From Macrolepiota albuminosa (lineage: Eukaryota; Basidiomycota; Agaricomycetes; Agaricales; Agaricaceae), in contig JAMWFC010000021.1 of assembly GCA_027475525.1 (NCBI GenBank), positions 1 to 64,000 on the forward strand: a DNA stretch of 64,000 nt, in the 5' to 3' direction. The notes beneath the pieces are model-generated. The model saw nothing but the letters and a program-made list of their open reading frames with translations, ran no database searches and was not told the origin of the DNA. This document shows positions 19,982 through 30,635 of this stretch, piece after piece (the stretch's first letter is position 1; every line of letters starts with the position of its first letter). The translations under genes were made by a program, and so were the position numbers.

Positions 19982-22124
19982 CTATCAATTATATGAGCTA
20001 TCATCGCAATATCCAAACGATTCTACGACTCACGATAGCTGTTTCCTGTCGAACTACAGAGGGACCAACTACAGAGGAGAACGAGGACGTTTTGAGGACT
20101 TCAGGATCAAACTAAGCGAGTTGTTATCAGCTCTGGCCGCGAAGGTATTGCTGGATAACTCACCATTGCCCGGACCTTCTCCATATCAATCATCTCACCG
20201 ATCCTGTTCTGGGCGGAGCCGATCTCTTTGATTGTCTTCACATTCTCCTTTTTCTGTTGCTCCCACTTCTGCTTTGCTTCCCTCGCCACCTTGAGGAGTC
20301 CGTCTAGACGGCTCATGGTCGTGTCAAACTTGGCGACACGGGCTGTCTTCGCTTCTTCCACCTCCCTCGCCTTTCGCTCTTCCACCTCCGCCTTGGCGCG
20401 CTCGACGGCCCTCTCCGCCTCTTTAAAGGCATTCCACGCCTCCATCTCCTTCCGGTAACGTTCAGCCTTATTCTCAAGCCAGTTCGGATTGCTAGCGGGA
20501 ACAATACTGGAAACACGCTGTGATGATTTTACTTGAGGCTTGGACGGGACAGCCGGGAGCTTTTCGGCATGGCATACAATGTGACGTTCCTTATCTTTGC
20601 CGCACGTTTCAGTGACGGTGTTTCGGGATTCGGGTGTGGAGACTTGAGCAAGGTTTTCCTCAGACGCAGTAACGGTCGAAGACGACGTGGCGGTCTCAAC
20701 CGTCTCACTCGTGGCCAACAAAGGGACGGGGGCCGGTGGTGGAACGGCACGAGCCGAGGTCTTGACAGCTTTGCCTTTGCGGATGGTAAACCACTCGCCA
20801 TCGTCATTGTCTTCCTCTGCATCCTGGACTACATCCTCTTTAGGCTTCGCAGCCACCTGCGTTGACATTATTAGCGTTAGGGTAGACAGGGAAGGACGAC
20901 GCGACATTTACCTGAACATCCTTGGATTTTGCTGCATCAACATCAGGTTCCTCAGTTTCTGTTTCGCACTCAGTGTCCGACGCGTCGGCCGCCGTGCACT
21001 TATCAGTTTCCTCGTTCTCGGCGTCTTGATTATTGATCATCTCAGGTTCTTCTTCTATATCCTTCGTTTCCTCGACATCTTCCTTCAATTCAGTGTCTTC
21101 AGACTTTATCTCGCGGTTAGCGTCCGACGCCACTTCGGCCGTCGCGCACTCATCATTAACGTCTTCCTTCACTTCATCGTCTTCGTCGTCCTTCTCAAAC
21201 TCTGCAATATCACCTTGCTCCTCATGCTCGTTCGCAATGTTCTCTAGTGTCTCGGTGGTGGCCCCGGTCTGGGCGCCCGTTTGTTGAAAATTGCCCAGGT
21301 CGGTCGACATTTGGGTTGTGGCTTCTTGTGTTACGTGTCGGGTGTGGTGCCATTGAAGACGTCTCGCCAACTCACGGAGTTGTTCATCATCTGTTTTCTC
21401 GGCAGCAGCAAGGGCATATAAGACCGCAAGGGCGACTGATTTCTTGACATCATCGGTGTTGGTCACGTTCGTATCTTCGACTGTGGAAAGTTTGGCCCTC
21501 TCGTTGGTGTTAACGTTGCCCTCATTGGAAATAGAATCGCGAATCAGGGTCGTGGTGACGTCCGAAGACTCTTCGATGCCGCGTCCGCTGGCCACGGCGG
21601 GCTTTCTCAGAGACTCCTCGTCAGAAGGGATGTTTAAGATGTTCAAGGACTCCTCGATGCCACGTCCGTCACTAACGGCGGGCTTTCGCTGAGTCTCTAG
21701 TACATCCGGGACATGGCGGGCGAGTGTATGGGCAACAGCTGAGCGTTTGGACCAAGGCGGGTTAGCAAATCATGCTAGATGGGGTATGGAGAACGTTCAC
21801 GTACCAAAGCAGACAAACAACGCGACGCTTGAAGGCTTTGGGGTGGATTCTACTTCTTCCTCACGGCGGGGAGGCTTGATAGCTTTGGCAGCCTTCCTCG
21901 GCGGGGTCGGAGGGGTCGTGAACAAGGAAGATACAGAGGATAGTGGGTGAATCGTGAAGGGCGTGGTGAAGGTTTCGGTATTGGGGGACAGAGCCTTGAG
22001 CAGGATACACCACAGTGACGAGACAAAGGCGAGCCATTGAATAGCAACGCCTAGGCCTGTGACAGCAGAGAACCAGCCACGGCGGGGTTTAGGAAGGCAG
22101 ACTTGCTTCGCGAAGAAGAACATT
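19343..22124 (-). CDS. Acidic, repeat-containing membrane-associated protein of unknown function
   Basis: Four exons can be placed: 22124-21805, about 21741-20912, 20856-20164 and 19981-19343, all with canonical GT-AG borders; about 825 residues. Exon 1 has one hydrophobic segment (GLGVAIQWLAFVSSLWCILL, residues about 22-42), a likely membrane anchor. Exon 2 has a near repeat (RKPAVSDGRGIEES / RKPAVASGRGIEES) and then a very acidic stretch rich in E, D and T. Exon 3 contains EWFTIRKGKAVKTSARAVPP, NPNWLENKAERYRKEMEAWN and a long charged coiled coil (EAERAVERAKAEVEERKARE). Exon 4 has four imperfect units of about 35-40 residues built on LQQNxADRxGPxRVxPS. I recognise no family. A partial copy lies at about 44060-45230 on the opposite strand, so the 3' half has been duplicated. 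Confidence 0.7.
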
Positions 22125-22252
22125 GCAATGGTGGATGATGATGGTTGGAATACAAAGTTTGAGGTCCTCCGATCGCGACGTTTATGTTCCCGACTGAGTT
22201 TCAACCACGGCGCTTAGGAAATCGTGCAGCCGGCAAATACACACATTTGGTC

Positions 22253-22465
22253 TTATTGGCTCGTCATTCGTTTCGCAAGTTGACCCGCGTTTCGGTCATT
22301 TGCTCGTACTTTGTTTGATACCTGGCTGTCAGTAATGATGACAGGAAAGCCTAATGAGGGAGTTGCATTTGGTTTCTCAGGTTGTTGCTTGCCAGTTACC
22401 TTGTAAATCTCCCAGTCTTCTCGCCACAATTCCATGTGCGCGACCCAACCGACGCTCAACACCAT
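22253..22465 (-). CDS. Short unrecognised open frame
   Basis: A 70-residue frame begins MVLSVGWVAHMELWREDWEI and continues with PEKPNATPSLGFPVIITDSQ. The ATG is about 20 bp from a sequence shared in inverted form with 40830-40850, so the start lies at the edge of a duplicated segment. There may be a GTAAC-type donor after YKVTG, in which case only the first exon is visible. It could be the 5' exon of a gene disrupted by the neighbouring repeat. No domain is recognised. Confidence 0.3.
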   Translation of the reverse strand: MVLSVGWVAHMELWREDWEIYKVTGKQQPEKPNATPSLGFPVIITDSQVSNKVRANDRNAGQLAKRMTSQ

Positions 22466-22469
22466 TTAT

Positions 22470-22800
22470 AGATATTCTATCCTCTCACAGTAGTACAGTC
22501 TGTCCTTTCGCAGGAGCCACTTCCATTATCTAACATGGTCTGGCTATTTTGTGGTAAGCGCAGATATGTCAGTAAAGCCTCTACATTATACAAGATAGGC
22601 AAACTTGCAACTCTTGTCACATTCTATTATTTATATTCGCCGTTTCTTGCTCCGCTATGTTAAGGGCCGGTAAGTACCGGCGACAATGGAAAATCGGATT
22701 TGGAGCATGTCAGACTCTGCTTCTTGACTATAACACAGCGCTCGTGGTTTCTGCGCGAGTGAGTCCCCTGATTGTCTTTGAAAAGTCTACCTGAATATGG
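22470..22800 (+). repeat. Segment X, inverted copy of 40538-40830
   Basis: About 300 bp match the reverse complement of 40538-40830 with scattered differences. Both contain the CTCACAGTAGTACAG-like start, the ggcaaacttgcaactc block, the 'ccggcgacaatggaaaatcg' block and the cttgactataacacagcgctcg block. The frame MAWLF...KASTLYKIGKLAT is visible in both but carries stops and length differences, so this is probably a decayed gene start carried within a larger repeat rather than a working gene. Confidence 0.55.
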
Positions 22801-22849
22801 CAGCCTTTACTCACCACGATCTCAACTCATCTCTTCCAGTCTACCCCAA

Positions 22850-24008
22850 ATGAGAAAATGTCACAAACGTGGATGTCTTATCCATGCGACTCGGAGGATT
22901 TCTTCACCAGGGATACCTTTTAAAATCCAAGTTCTAGCAAGGACGACAGGAATTTTTATGCCGCTAACGCTTCCTGAGCAGATATATCGCAAGGGCTTTC
23001 TATCGCGTTCAGATACAATAAACTTTTGAGTGCTTGAGATACGGTTCTCTCCAAAAGGTGTATCAGATTTGAAATAATTCTCCTGACCTGACTTTGTCGA
23101 TGCTGGTAGCTTTTGAAATTTAACACATCGGGAAAGTCTTGCCGACTCAAGCGGCTTGCATCCACCTTTTCGTCCGATATCCCATGATCTCGTCGTTCTA
23201 CTTGCTCGTTGGTGCTCGTTATCCGAAAGTCTGGAATGGTGTACCGACCTTTCCCGTGATCTAAACTCTAGTCAATCCAATACTTGCGCTCGTTATATAC
23301 TGTCAAATCCTGGACAAATCTTGCACAACATAATAAATTCCAGTTTATGTCTATCTGGGATCGGCTGCGAGGGCTTCTAAACTCTTCTCTTGGGAAAATG
23401 TCTGACTTCGAAGTTTACTTGTTCTATTCTCCTGGCTTTGTCGATGTTGTTAGCTTTTTGACTCTTTGGGAGAGTCTTCTAGACTCACGCGGCTTGTTCT
23501 CACATCTGATGGGTGCACCGACCTTTTCGTCTTATATCCCATTCTAATAGTTCCAATATTTGCTTGCTTGTTGGCGCTCGGAATCTACTGTCAACTCCTG
23601 GACCTAGCTTACACGATGAATCCCAGTTTTATGTCTATCTGGAATCGTTTGCGAAGGTTCTAAACTCCTCTGGGTAAATTTCTTGTGGATGGGAATCTCC
23701 AGACTCAAGCAGTTTATTTTCACATCTGATGGGTGCACCGTCCTTATCGTCTGATATCCCATGATCTGTAGTCATTCAAATACTTGTTTGTTTGGTGGCG
23801 CTCGTAATCTACTGTCAACACCTGGACAGAGCTTGCACAATACAATAATGTCTTTCTATCTATGAGACCTGGTACAGGCATTTATACGCTTCAAAATCCA
23901 AGTCCTAGCAAGGAAGACAGGAATTTGTATGCCCCTAAACGCTTCTTGAGCATCTATATCGCAAAGGCGTTTTTCTATCGCCTTGACGATGCAAAAATCA
24001 CCTCCCGA
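22850..24008 (+). repeat. Dispersed repeat R1 (internally repeated, non-coding)
   Basis: This is a non-coding repeat composed of roughly 200-250 bp sub-units. The recurring landmarks are tcaagcggcttg, gatgg(g)tgcaccgacctttt, cgtctgatatcccatgatct, ctcgtaatctactgtcaa, and ttccagtttatgtctatctgg. Three sub-units can be followed here (about 23110-23400, 23440-23660, 23690-23860). Flanking arms contain aaatccaag(t)tctagcaaggac and gacaggaattt. Related sequence lies in inverted orientation at 29740-30140, 34622-34809 and 39775-40530. Origin unknown; it may derive from recombined LTRs or a miniature element. Confidence 0.6.
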
Positions 24009-24019
24009 GTGCTCGGATT

Positions 24020-24410
24020 CGTCTTTTCATGCTAAGGTCAAGGTTGTGACCCGTCGATTTTGTTATGCTGTCTGTTATGATGCTGGTGGCCATAGCCAGA
24101 TCTTTGATCAAGAATATCCATGGCCACAGCGAGCGCCTGCAGAATGGGAAGCGTATCTCGATACCGTTTTCAAAAATGATGAGGATGAAGAAATCATGGA
24201 TGTTGAGGCATTACCTTTGGGTGTTAAATATGATGAGACGCCGGAGGAGCACAGAGACCCGGTACCCTTTGGGTATGTGCAGACGATCCTTCGCCTTGAA
24301 GGAGTCACCGATCCCCAGCGGCTAGCTATCACACCGTATGGTATTCTTGAATTACCAGAACTTACAGAAAACGGTCGTGTCTTTTACTTTGGCTAAATAC
24401 AACTCAATAG
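24020..24410 (+). pseudogene. 5'-truncated copy of the 42-44 kb gene
   Basis: From the codons AKVKVVTRRFCYAVCYDAGG onward, this open frame is almost identical to the last exon of the minus-strand gene at 42154-43854, ending ENGRVFYFG instead of ENGRVFYFD. It lacks everything upstream, and six residues (KQIPI-type) are missing near the end. The matching DNA ends shortly after the stop at the tacaactcaatagagcaa stretch. It sits exactly at the end of repeat R1 and has no start of its own, so I call it a duplicated gene fragment. Confidence 0.65.
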
Positions 24411-24829
24411 AGCAAATGTGATGACCGTGAAACCGAGACACATATCACTTTTACCACGCGCAAAGATTCTCCCCAGATAGTTTGAGTCGATTGAGCTATC
24501 TATGTGTACGTGCAGAGGCTTGCTGTCTCAATTTGTTCTACAGCATCTTTGTTCATAGATTACCTTGAGCAATTTTTGAAGACTTATGGCAGGACACTAC
24601 GGGAACCAAGTAAAACTCTCATTCGACCCCCATAAGATGCGTGCTTACCATTATATCCTGCAGTGACTGGTGCAATTGGGTCCAGCATAACCTAGTGAAC
24701 CCACACCATATTACCCTGTATCGACTGTGTTTAAGAATATAGGACAGTGTTATCCGGGTGGTGGCCAGGGTAGGACATATCATTTTTCACGGAGCTCGAC
24801 AGTCTCATTATCACTCGACCTAGGTGGCG

Positions 24830-25600
24830 AAAAAATGGTCGTTCTGGAGCAAGCGAGCAATAAATACAAGGTGAGTTTCAAGTTTCCCGATACAGATTTG
24901 TGAAGGCTTCAACTTAGATGAATGCCGCAAGAACCTCCTGATGTACAATGGAGAACGTCAGTTGAACAAGCTGAAGGCTCAAGCGTTAATGGATTCCAAT
25001 AAATTCTCAAAGTATTGTGTGAAGACACAGGTTTCAGCGTGCCGTCATACATGAATGACTTCACCGTGAGCTACTCGAGTATGACGATGACGATTCATTC
25101 CACTGATGGCAACGTGCCGCTCAGGTTAAGCAAAATTTCATGAACAACAATGACTGCATTAGAGATGTCTCGTCATACTGGTATGCAAAGTATCTGGCAA
25201 GCAATGTCGATGCGTGGGTATTTCATATATAATGGCTGGAAACGTCACTAATAGTACTTTCTGGAAAGTCCGAATAGAGCCACTAGTAATGTGCCTGATC
25301 TTTACGACAACTGGGTCTCTGATGTTGTTAGAGAGATGGTTCCCTCCGATAAGGGATAGAGAAGCTCATCCCGTTATTCAACGATGGGGCGACCACGCCA
25401 GTTAACGTCGATCTCTCGTTCGCGGTTCTGCTGGACAACGCCAATATCATTAACGTGAATGGACAGCTGATGGACAATGGGGGTGTCGGGATCGCGACTG
25501 TATCCATAACCCAACAGGACCTCAGAGATCGGATCTTAAATCGAATACCTGACATATCATGGGCAAACCAACTGCCCAGACACTAGTTGAAGTTTCTGCA
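24830..25600 (+). pseudogene. Decayed coding remnant, family not recognised
   Basis: Plus-strand stretches look like old exons. They include VPSYMNDFTVSYSSMTMTIH (about 25038-25110), MNNNDCIRDVSSYWYAKYLA (about 25141) and TPVNVDLSFAVLLDNANIIN / VNGQLMDNGGVGIATVSITQ (about 25386-25560). Stops and frame changes separate them. Codon use and hydrophobic patterning suggest a former protein gene of at least 200 residues. Frequent tac/tat and gac positions resemble secreted fungal proteins, but that is a guess. Confidence 0.35.
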
Positions 25601-26640
25601 CCGGATACTGGCAGAACAATATATCACCTGTCTCTCAGTGCAAGCTAACCGCGATATACCCTGTTTTCTGAGTCAGAGGAGACTGCCTCTACTAGTTATA
25701 TTTTTTCACTGAATGTCTACGCCATAGATTAACTGCCCGTGTTTCCATAAGTCGTTAGGAGAGGCGAAGGAATCGAACGAGAGTCCTGAGCGCTGAGCTC
25801 GAGTGTGCTGGGCGTTTCAAAAAGTTCAAACTGATCTGTTCTGTTGGGCCGTAGTACTACATAGAGCAAAAATTCAATCCACTATTTACCAAAAAGAGTT
25901 AGGACTACGCACTAAGGTAGGACTACGCTCGACATAACCAATAACCAGCTTCATCGACTCGACAGCAACGGCGGGAACGGCGGGAACGTTGAGAAGATTT
26001 CACAAGTCCCAGCGCAGATTGGAGCAATCCGCCGAGCTTGTTGATGAGATTATTGACATGTATGGGGAGTAGGTTCGAAGTGCGTTGCGAAGTCTTGTTC
26101 TTTACTCCTTATGCGAGGAACAAGAAAAAAAAGAAAACTAATGTGGGTTTTAGTAGATTTGCGTTTTCGTGTGGAAGTGTCGTAAGGGATTACCTGAAGA
26201 CTACCGAGCCCGGTTGAAAGAGATGGGAGACCTGGAGGAGAGTTTTGAGATTCTACTGCTTGAGATTCGTCCAGAGAATGTTGCAAGTATTCATGGTGCG
26301 CCGAAGCGAGTGGTGAGGTAGACCCTTGATAATCAAGTCGTCAGACACCCCAGAAATCGAATTAAGCGTCAAATCAACATTAACATTAACTCACCAGTCG
26401 GCGTACGTCTGCTCCTGCTCATCCAAAACCCCGCGCTGCGTTCCCGTCATCTCATTAACCAACGCCTCGAGGTCTTCTTCAGAACACAAGCACAAGCTGG
26501 GATAATACGTGAACTGAGAGAGCCGGCGCGTGCGCGTCGCGGTTCAAGCTCGAGATCAAGAACACATCGCGATCGAGTGTGGACGAACCGGAACCGACAG
26601 TTGAGTCTTGAGACATTTTGGGAGTGGGAGTGGGAGGGGT
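25600..26640 (-). repeat. Decayed gene unit R2, copy 1
   Basis: This is the reverse complement of R2 copy 3 (54780-55640) over its length, and of copy 2 (41260-42118) over most of it. Read on the minus strand it starts near 26615 with MSQDSTVGSGSSTLDRDVFL and later shows CSEEDLEALVNEMTGTQRGV followed by a GTGAGT donor. Further exon-like pieces are HSLDESQAVESQNSPPGLPS (about 26230-26290) and a LINKLDGLL-type block disrupted here. A one-base offset between the first two blocks breaks the frame. The flank at 25600-25760 (ataccctgttttctgagtca) is shared with copy 3 but not with copy 2. Unknown protein; no copy looks intact. Confidence 0.6.
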
Positions 26641-26811
26641 ACTATCTTGGAATTAATGATATTGTCTTTGATCCTTGCACGGACCAGCACACTCATGGAG
26701 CTATGAATCACATTATACCCAAGGTGTGGCGATTCCCCGAGTGGCTTAGATACTCAGTATACGGATCCCAGTGCTTGAATATCGATGCGGGTTGGCTGAA
26801 AAGTTCTGTGC

Positions 26812-26967
26812 TGCGTGGGCCTGCAGTGCGTGAATCAGAGCTGTTAGTCGAAGTCATGTGGCCAGCAGAAAGAACATTATTATTGACGTGCGTGGGCCTG
26901 CAGTGCGTGAATCAGAGCTGTTAGTCGAAGTCATGTGGCCAGCAGAAAGAACATTATTATTGACGTG
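26812..26967. repeat. 77-bp tandem duplication upstream of the DUF262 gene
   Basis: The block 26812-26888 is repeated exactly at 26889-26965 (two further bases match by chance). The unit starts tgcgtgggcctgcagtgcg and contains gtcatgtggccagcagaaag. It lies just 5' of the DUF262 start codon, so it marks a break or an assembly joint in that gene's promoter. Confidence 0.95.
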
Positions 26968-27000
26968 TATTTACGTGTTGTGTTGACTCTTTTTTCTTTC

Positions 27001-29445
27001 ATGGCAAGCGACAACTCGGACTTTTCAGAGCTCACAGACCTCTCCGAAGACCAAGACGACTACCACGCCACCAAGTCCAAAAAGAAGAAAAAACGGAACC
27101 CGTCGCCGAGCGGGTACCGCATCCGCAACGCACTCCGCGTCCCACGAGCGACGACGTACACCGCCCAGGCTCTCTACGGTCAGTCCGTCAGTCCCACGCA
27201 TCCAATTCCCTAACGCAAAGAGAAGACCAGATGCACAGCGACGACATCAAGCTCGACCCAGAGTACCAGCGCGACGTCGTATGGCCCGACACGAAAATGG
27301 TCGGACTCGTCGATAGCATCTTCCGCAACTTTTACGTCCCGCCTGTCATCTTCTCTGTCGTCCCCCACGAAGACGGCAGTGAGAAACGGATCTGCATTGA
27401 TGGTAAGCAGAGGTTGACGTCGATACAGCGGTTCATGGACGGTTTGGTGCGTTTGTTTGTTTGGTTCTTTCGTTGTTATTTTCGTGATCCTCATGGCTAG
27501 AGTAGATCCCACGTATGTGTTTTTGTCGTTTTTGATCTCCCGTTCTCATCGCGTGCGTGTGCTAGACAAAGATCCGTAAGCCAAATCCCAATTTCTTCTT
27601 GCACCGATATCGATGCCAATCATATCATGTCATAGAATCACAAACCAGAAACTGTGGTACACCGACACAGGCGCCGGCGGGGGCAAAACGAAGAAAAAAC
27701 TGTTGCCTCTGAAATACCGCAAACTATTCGCGACGAAACAGATCGTCTGCGTCGAATACACTGACGTATCCGAGAACGACGAGCGCGAGATTTTCCAGGT
27801 ACGCTCTCTCTCCTCTCCTCTCCTCACCAACCCACCCAACCGCCACACCACGCAGCGCGTCCAGCTCGGCATGGCACTAACGCCTGCCGAAAAACTCCAA
27901 GTAATCAGCACACCCCGCTCCGCATTCATCCGCTCCCTCCTCACCCACTTCCTCTCCCCCTCCTCCTCCTCCTCTTCCCCCTCCTCTCCCACCTCTCCCT
28001 CCTCCTCAGGCGCCGGCGCCGGCTCCCTATCCCACTTCGACTGGGAACGCACACGCGGCGCTGACTTCCGCGCCCTCTCCCAAATCGTCTACTGCCTCTA
28101 CACCTTCCCCGCCTTCGTCCCCCCCGGCAACACGACGGACATACTCCGCGCGACGTCCCTGAAGAGTCTCGGCGCACTATCGACGCTCGAAAAGTTCCTC
28201 GCGGATCCGCAGCCGTTTGGGAGGGCGTTTGAGGAGGGGGTGTGGGCTGCGCTGAGGGTTGTTGGGGCTATGGCTGTGGATCGGGGGGTTATTCAGAGTG
28301 CGGGTGCGAGTGGGGAGATGATGGAGGTCCGCGATGTGTTCAAGACACCGACGCGAGTCGCGCCTGTCGAGCTCGTCCTCGTCGGGTTACTCGTCGGCTC
28401 GCATATGGCCGCGGCGGGGTGCACTGGTGGCCAACAAGAGATCGAGCGCGGGGACCGACAATCACGAGAAGCAGAAACGAGAGAGGCAGAGGGGAGGAAA
28501 CGACTCGCGGAGGGGATAAGAGATATGCGCGCGGAGGTGAGGAGGACGCATGTGGATATCCGCATGAATGCGCGTGTGGCGAGGACTATGGTTGATTTTG
28601 TTAGGCGGTGGAGGCCCGCGGCTTTGTCGTCGAACAGCGCGGCGGCGGCGGGAGCGGGAGGAGGAGGGGGAGGGGCGGCGGCTTCGTCGTCGAATAGTGT
28701 GAAGAAGAGGAAACGGGACGCGCACGCGCATGCGCGCGCGCAAGAAGACGGAGAGGTCCGTGACGATCCTAACGATGAAGAAGACGATGAAGACGAAGAA
28801 GAAGGTCAGGTTAGGAAGAAGACGAAGGTGAAGGTGAAGGTGAAGGTGAAGAAGGAGGGTGGGGGGGGAGGTGGTGAGGGAGGTGTAGGTGTGGTGTTTC
28901 CTTTGGTGTCTCAAGCTCAAGCTCAAGCGCCCCCGCCGCCGCCCTTGATGTCGATGCCCATGTCGGCAGTGCCAGCACCAGCAGGGACAGCGCCTGCAGG
29001 GATCGCAGGGCCAGGGACAGCAGGGATCGCAGGGACAGGGACAGTGCCGCAGTCGCAGTCGCAGTCGCAGTACGCGCCGAAGCCGGATAGGATGGCGGCG
29101 TTGAGGGCTGTCAAGATCCAGATGCAGAGCGGCGGTGGCGGCGGTGGGGCTGGTACTGGGGCTGGCGTTGGGGCTGGGATTGGTGGCGCTGGCGCTGGCG
29201 CTGGCGCTAGGGCTGTACCGTTGCCGTTGCCGTCTACGCAGCGGGCTTGGAGTTCGGCGTCTTTGGCGACGAATGCGAATGCGAATGGGAGTGGAAGTGG
29301 GAGCCTGAATGCGAATGCGAATACGAAAGTGTATGGGTGGGGACAAGGACAAGGACAAGGCCAGGGCCAGGCGCAGGGGCAGGGGCAGACAAGTGCGGGT
29401 GCGGGTGGGGCGTGGCATGCTCAGTCGTCGCTCGAGCGTCGGTGA
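27001..29445 (+). CDS. DUF262 (GmrSD N-terminal-like) domain protein
   Basis: Exons are 27001-27178, 27231-27446, 27506-27512 (7 nt), 27566-27575 (10 nt), 27636-27798 and 27856-29445. All have GT-AG borders. Joining the two micro-exons restores the family motif (GLIPHKDPITNQKLWYT). The DUF262 fold shows LDPEYQRDVVWPDTKMVGLV, IDGKQRLTSIQRFMDG, KLFATKQIVCVEYTDVSEND and REIFQ-RVQLGMALTPAEKLQ. The domain belongs to the ParB/sulfiredoxin superfamily; in bacteria it occurs in type IV restriction enzymes, while its role in fungi is unknown. The C-terminal 400 residues are low complexity (runs of G/A, KVKVKVKVKK, QGQGQGQ). High GC content suggests a resident host gene. The sequence just upstream is duplicated at 45.23 kb. 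Confidence 0.85.
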
Positions 29446-29735
29446 GGGGTCCGCGTTCGTTGGAGTGGGTGATTTGTAGATTATGATAGGATAATTTGAT
29501 GATACCATCCATGCCATGCCATGCCATGCCATGTCGTCCGTCTACCTGCTCTGTTCTGTTCTGTTCTGCGCTGCTTGACGTGTTGTTTTTGTGTTTTTTA
29601 TTTCGAGTTTTTTGTCGTTGTTGTTGCTTTGTTGTATATTTTTATGATTTTATGATTTTCCTTAGACGTTGCGTTGTCTGTCGTCTTTTGGAATGGGGGT
29701 TTTTTTTTTGGATGGGTGTACAAGTCTGAATGCCT
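29446..29735 (+). other. 3' region of the DUF262 gene with short tandem repeats
   Basis: A (CCATG)n tract (about 29510-29533) and a (TCTGT)n tract (about 29551-29569) follow the stop codon. A long T/G-rich stretch (29575-29725) contains no coding frame. The T-rich sequence is compatible with a 3' untranslated region. Confidence 0.5.
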
Positions 29736-29739
29736 TGGA

Positions 29740-30140
29740 AGTATTTGGGTTTACCCAGAGGAGTTTAGATCTTCACAGACAATCCAGTATAGACATGAGC
29801 TGGGATTTAGATTTATTATACTATACCATAATTGTGTAAGCTCTGTCCAGGAGTTGACGATCAGCGCCACCAAACCAGCAAGCAAGTATACCTCAGATCA
29901 GGTCGGTGCACCATCGCGTCGGATCTGAGAGCAAGCCACAAGCCACAGGCCAAGCCGCTTGAGTCTGCGAGACGTATCATCAGAGGTAGTTAAATTTCGA
30001 CAAGCTACCCTACCAGCCAGGAGAATTATCAAATCCGATACACCTTTCGGGGGGAAATGACGTATCCCGAGCACTCGGGAGCTGATTTCTGTATCGCCAA
30101 GTCAACAGAAAAGAGCATTTGCGGTATATATATGCTCAGG
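29740..30140 (-). repeat. Repeat R1, fragment
   Basis: The reverse complement matches the R1 landmarks: caaatcttcacagaca..., catgagctgggatttagatttattata, taagctctgtccaggagttgac, gatcaggtcggtgcaccat, caagccgcttgagtctg, gacaagctac, and tcaaatccgatacacctttc. It ends near 30140 at ggaaacgtttaggggcata. The order is the same as at 39775-40380, so both derive from one repeat family. Confidence 0.55.
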
Positions 30141-30635
30141 AAACGTTTAGGGGCATAATGGTCTCAAGTGATTTGCTCTTACGGCCAAAGACAAGAAGTA
30201 GAGGACCAAAGAGGAATGACCCAAAGTAGTCGAGAAACTGATGAAACGCATGCCAGGCGCTGGACAGAAAATCGCAGGGAAGTGTATAACACTCGATGTC
30301 AGTCTCCCTTTGCCCTTTCCCTTCAACGCGTACAAGGAACGTCATACACAAATTACGCAAATTCACCGGCACAGCAGGCTTATCCCGGAAATAGAACGCA
30401 CTAAATTTACGTACGCATGGCACCTCAACATCAGAATCAGCTTGGCTTGCTTCTTGTCGCTTAATTGCTTATCGATATCGATATAGGAATGTTTGTTGGT
30501 CACATACCTTCTCGGGGTAAATCTGGCTTCGTGATCCGTCTTCTTTAGAAGCTGACCCATGCACGCATTTGCTTGTACAGCGACAGTTACATAAACGGAG
30601 GAAACCCTTGGTTCCCTGAGGTTTACACCAGCAAC

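Noticed and set aside
19318..20231. Plus-strand frames of 161 and 238 codons over the repeat gene
   Set aside because: They mirror the repeated minus-strand exon and run through introns; no start context or family motif.
22850..24008. R1 repeat as a CRISPR-like array
   Set aside because: Sub-units are diverged, 200-250 bp long and without regular unique spacers; eukaryotic context.
25740..25800. tRNA-like TTCGATTCC segment on the minus strand
   Set aside because: No acceptor stem or D-arm can be folded, and the same sequence lies in the other R2 copies with changed bases.
27613..28052. Long antisense frames over the DUF262 gene and its GC-rich C-terminus
   Set aside because: Arginine/proline/serine-rich shadows of low-complexity GC-rich coding sequence.
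28860..29410. Tandem repeats in the DUF262 C-terminus as a minisatellite or origin
   Set aside because: The repeats keep frame and codon structure (GT/GA/QG runs), so they are low-complexity protein sequence.
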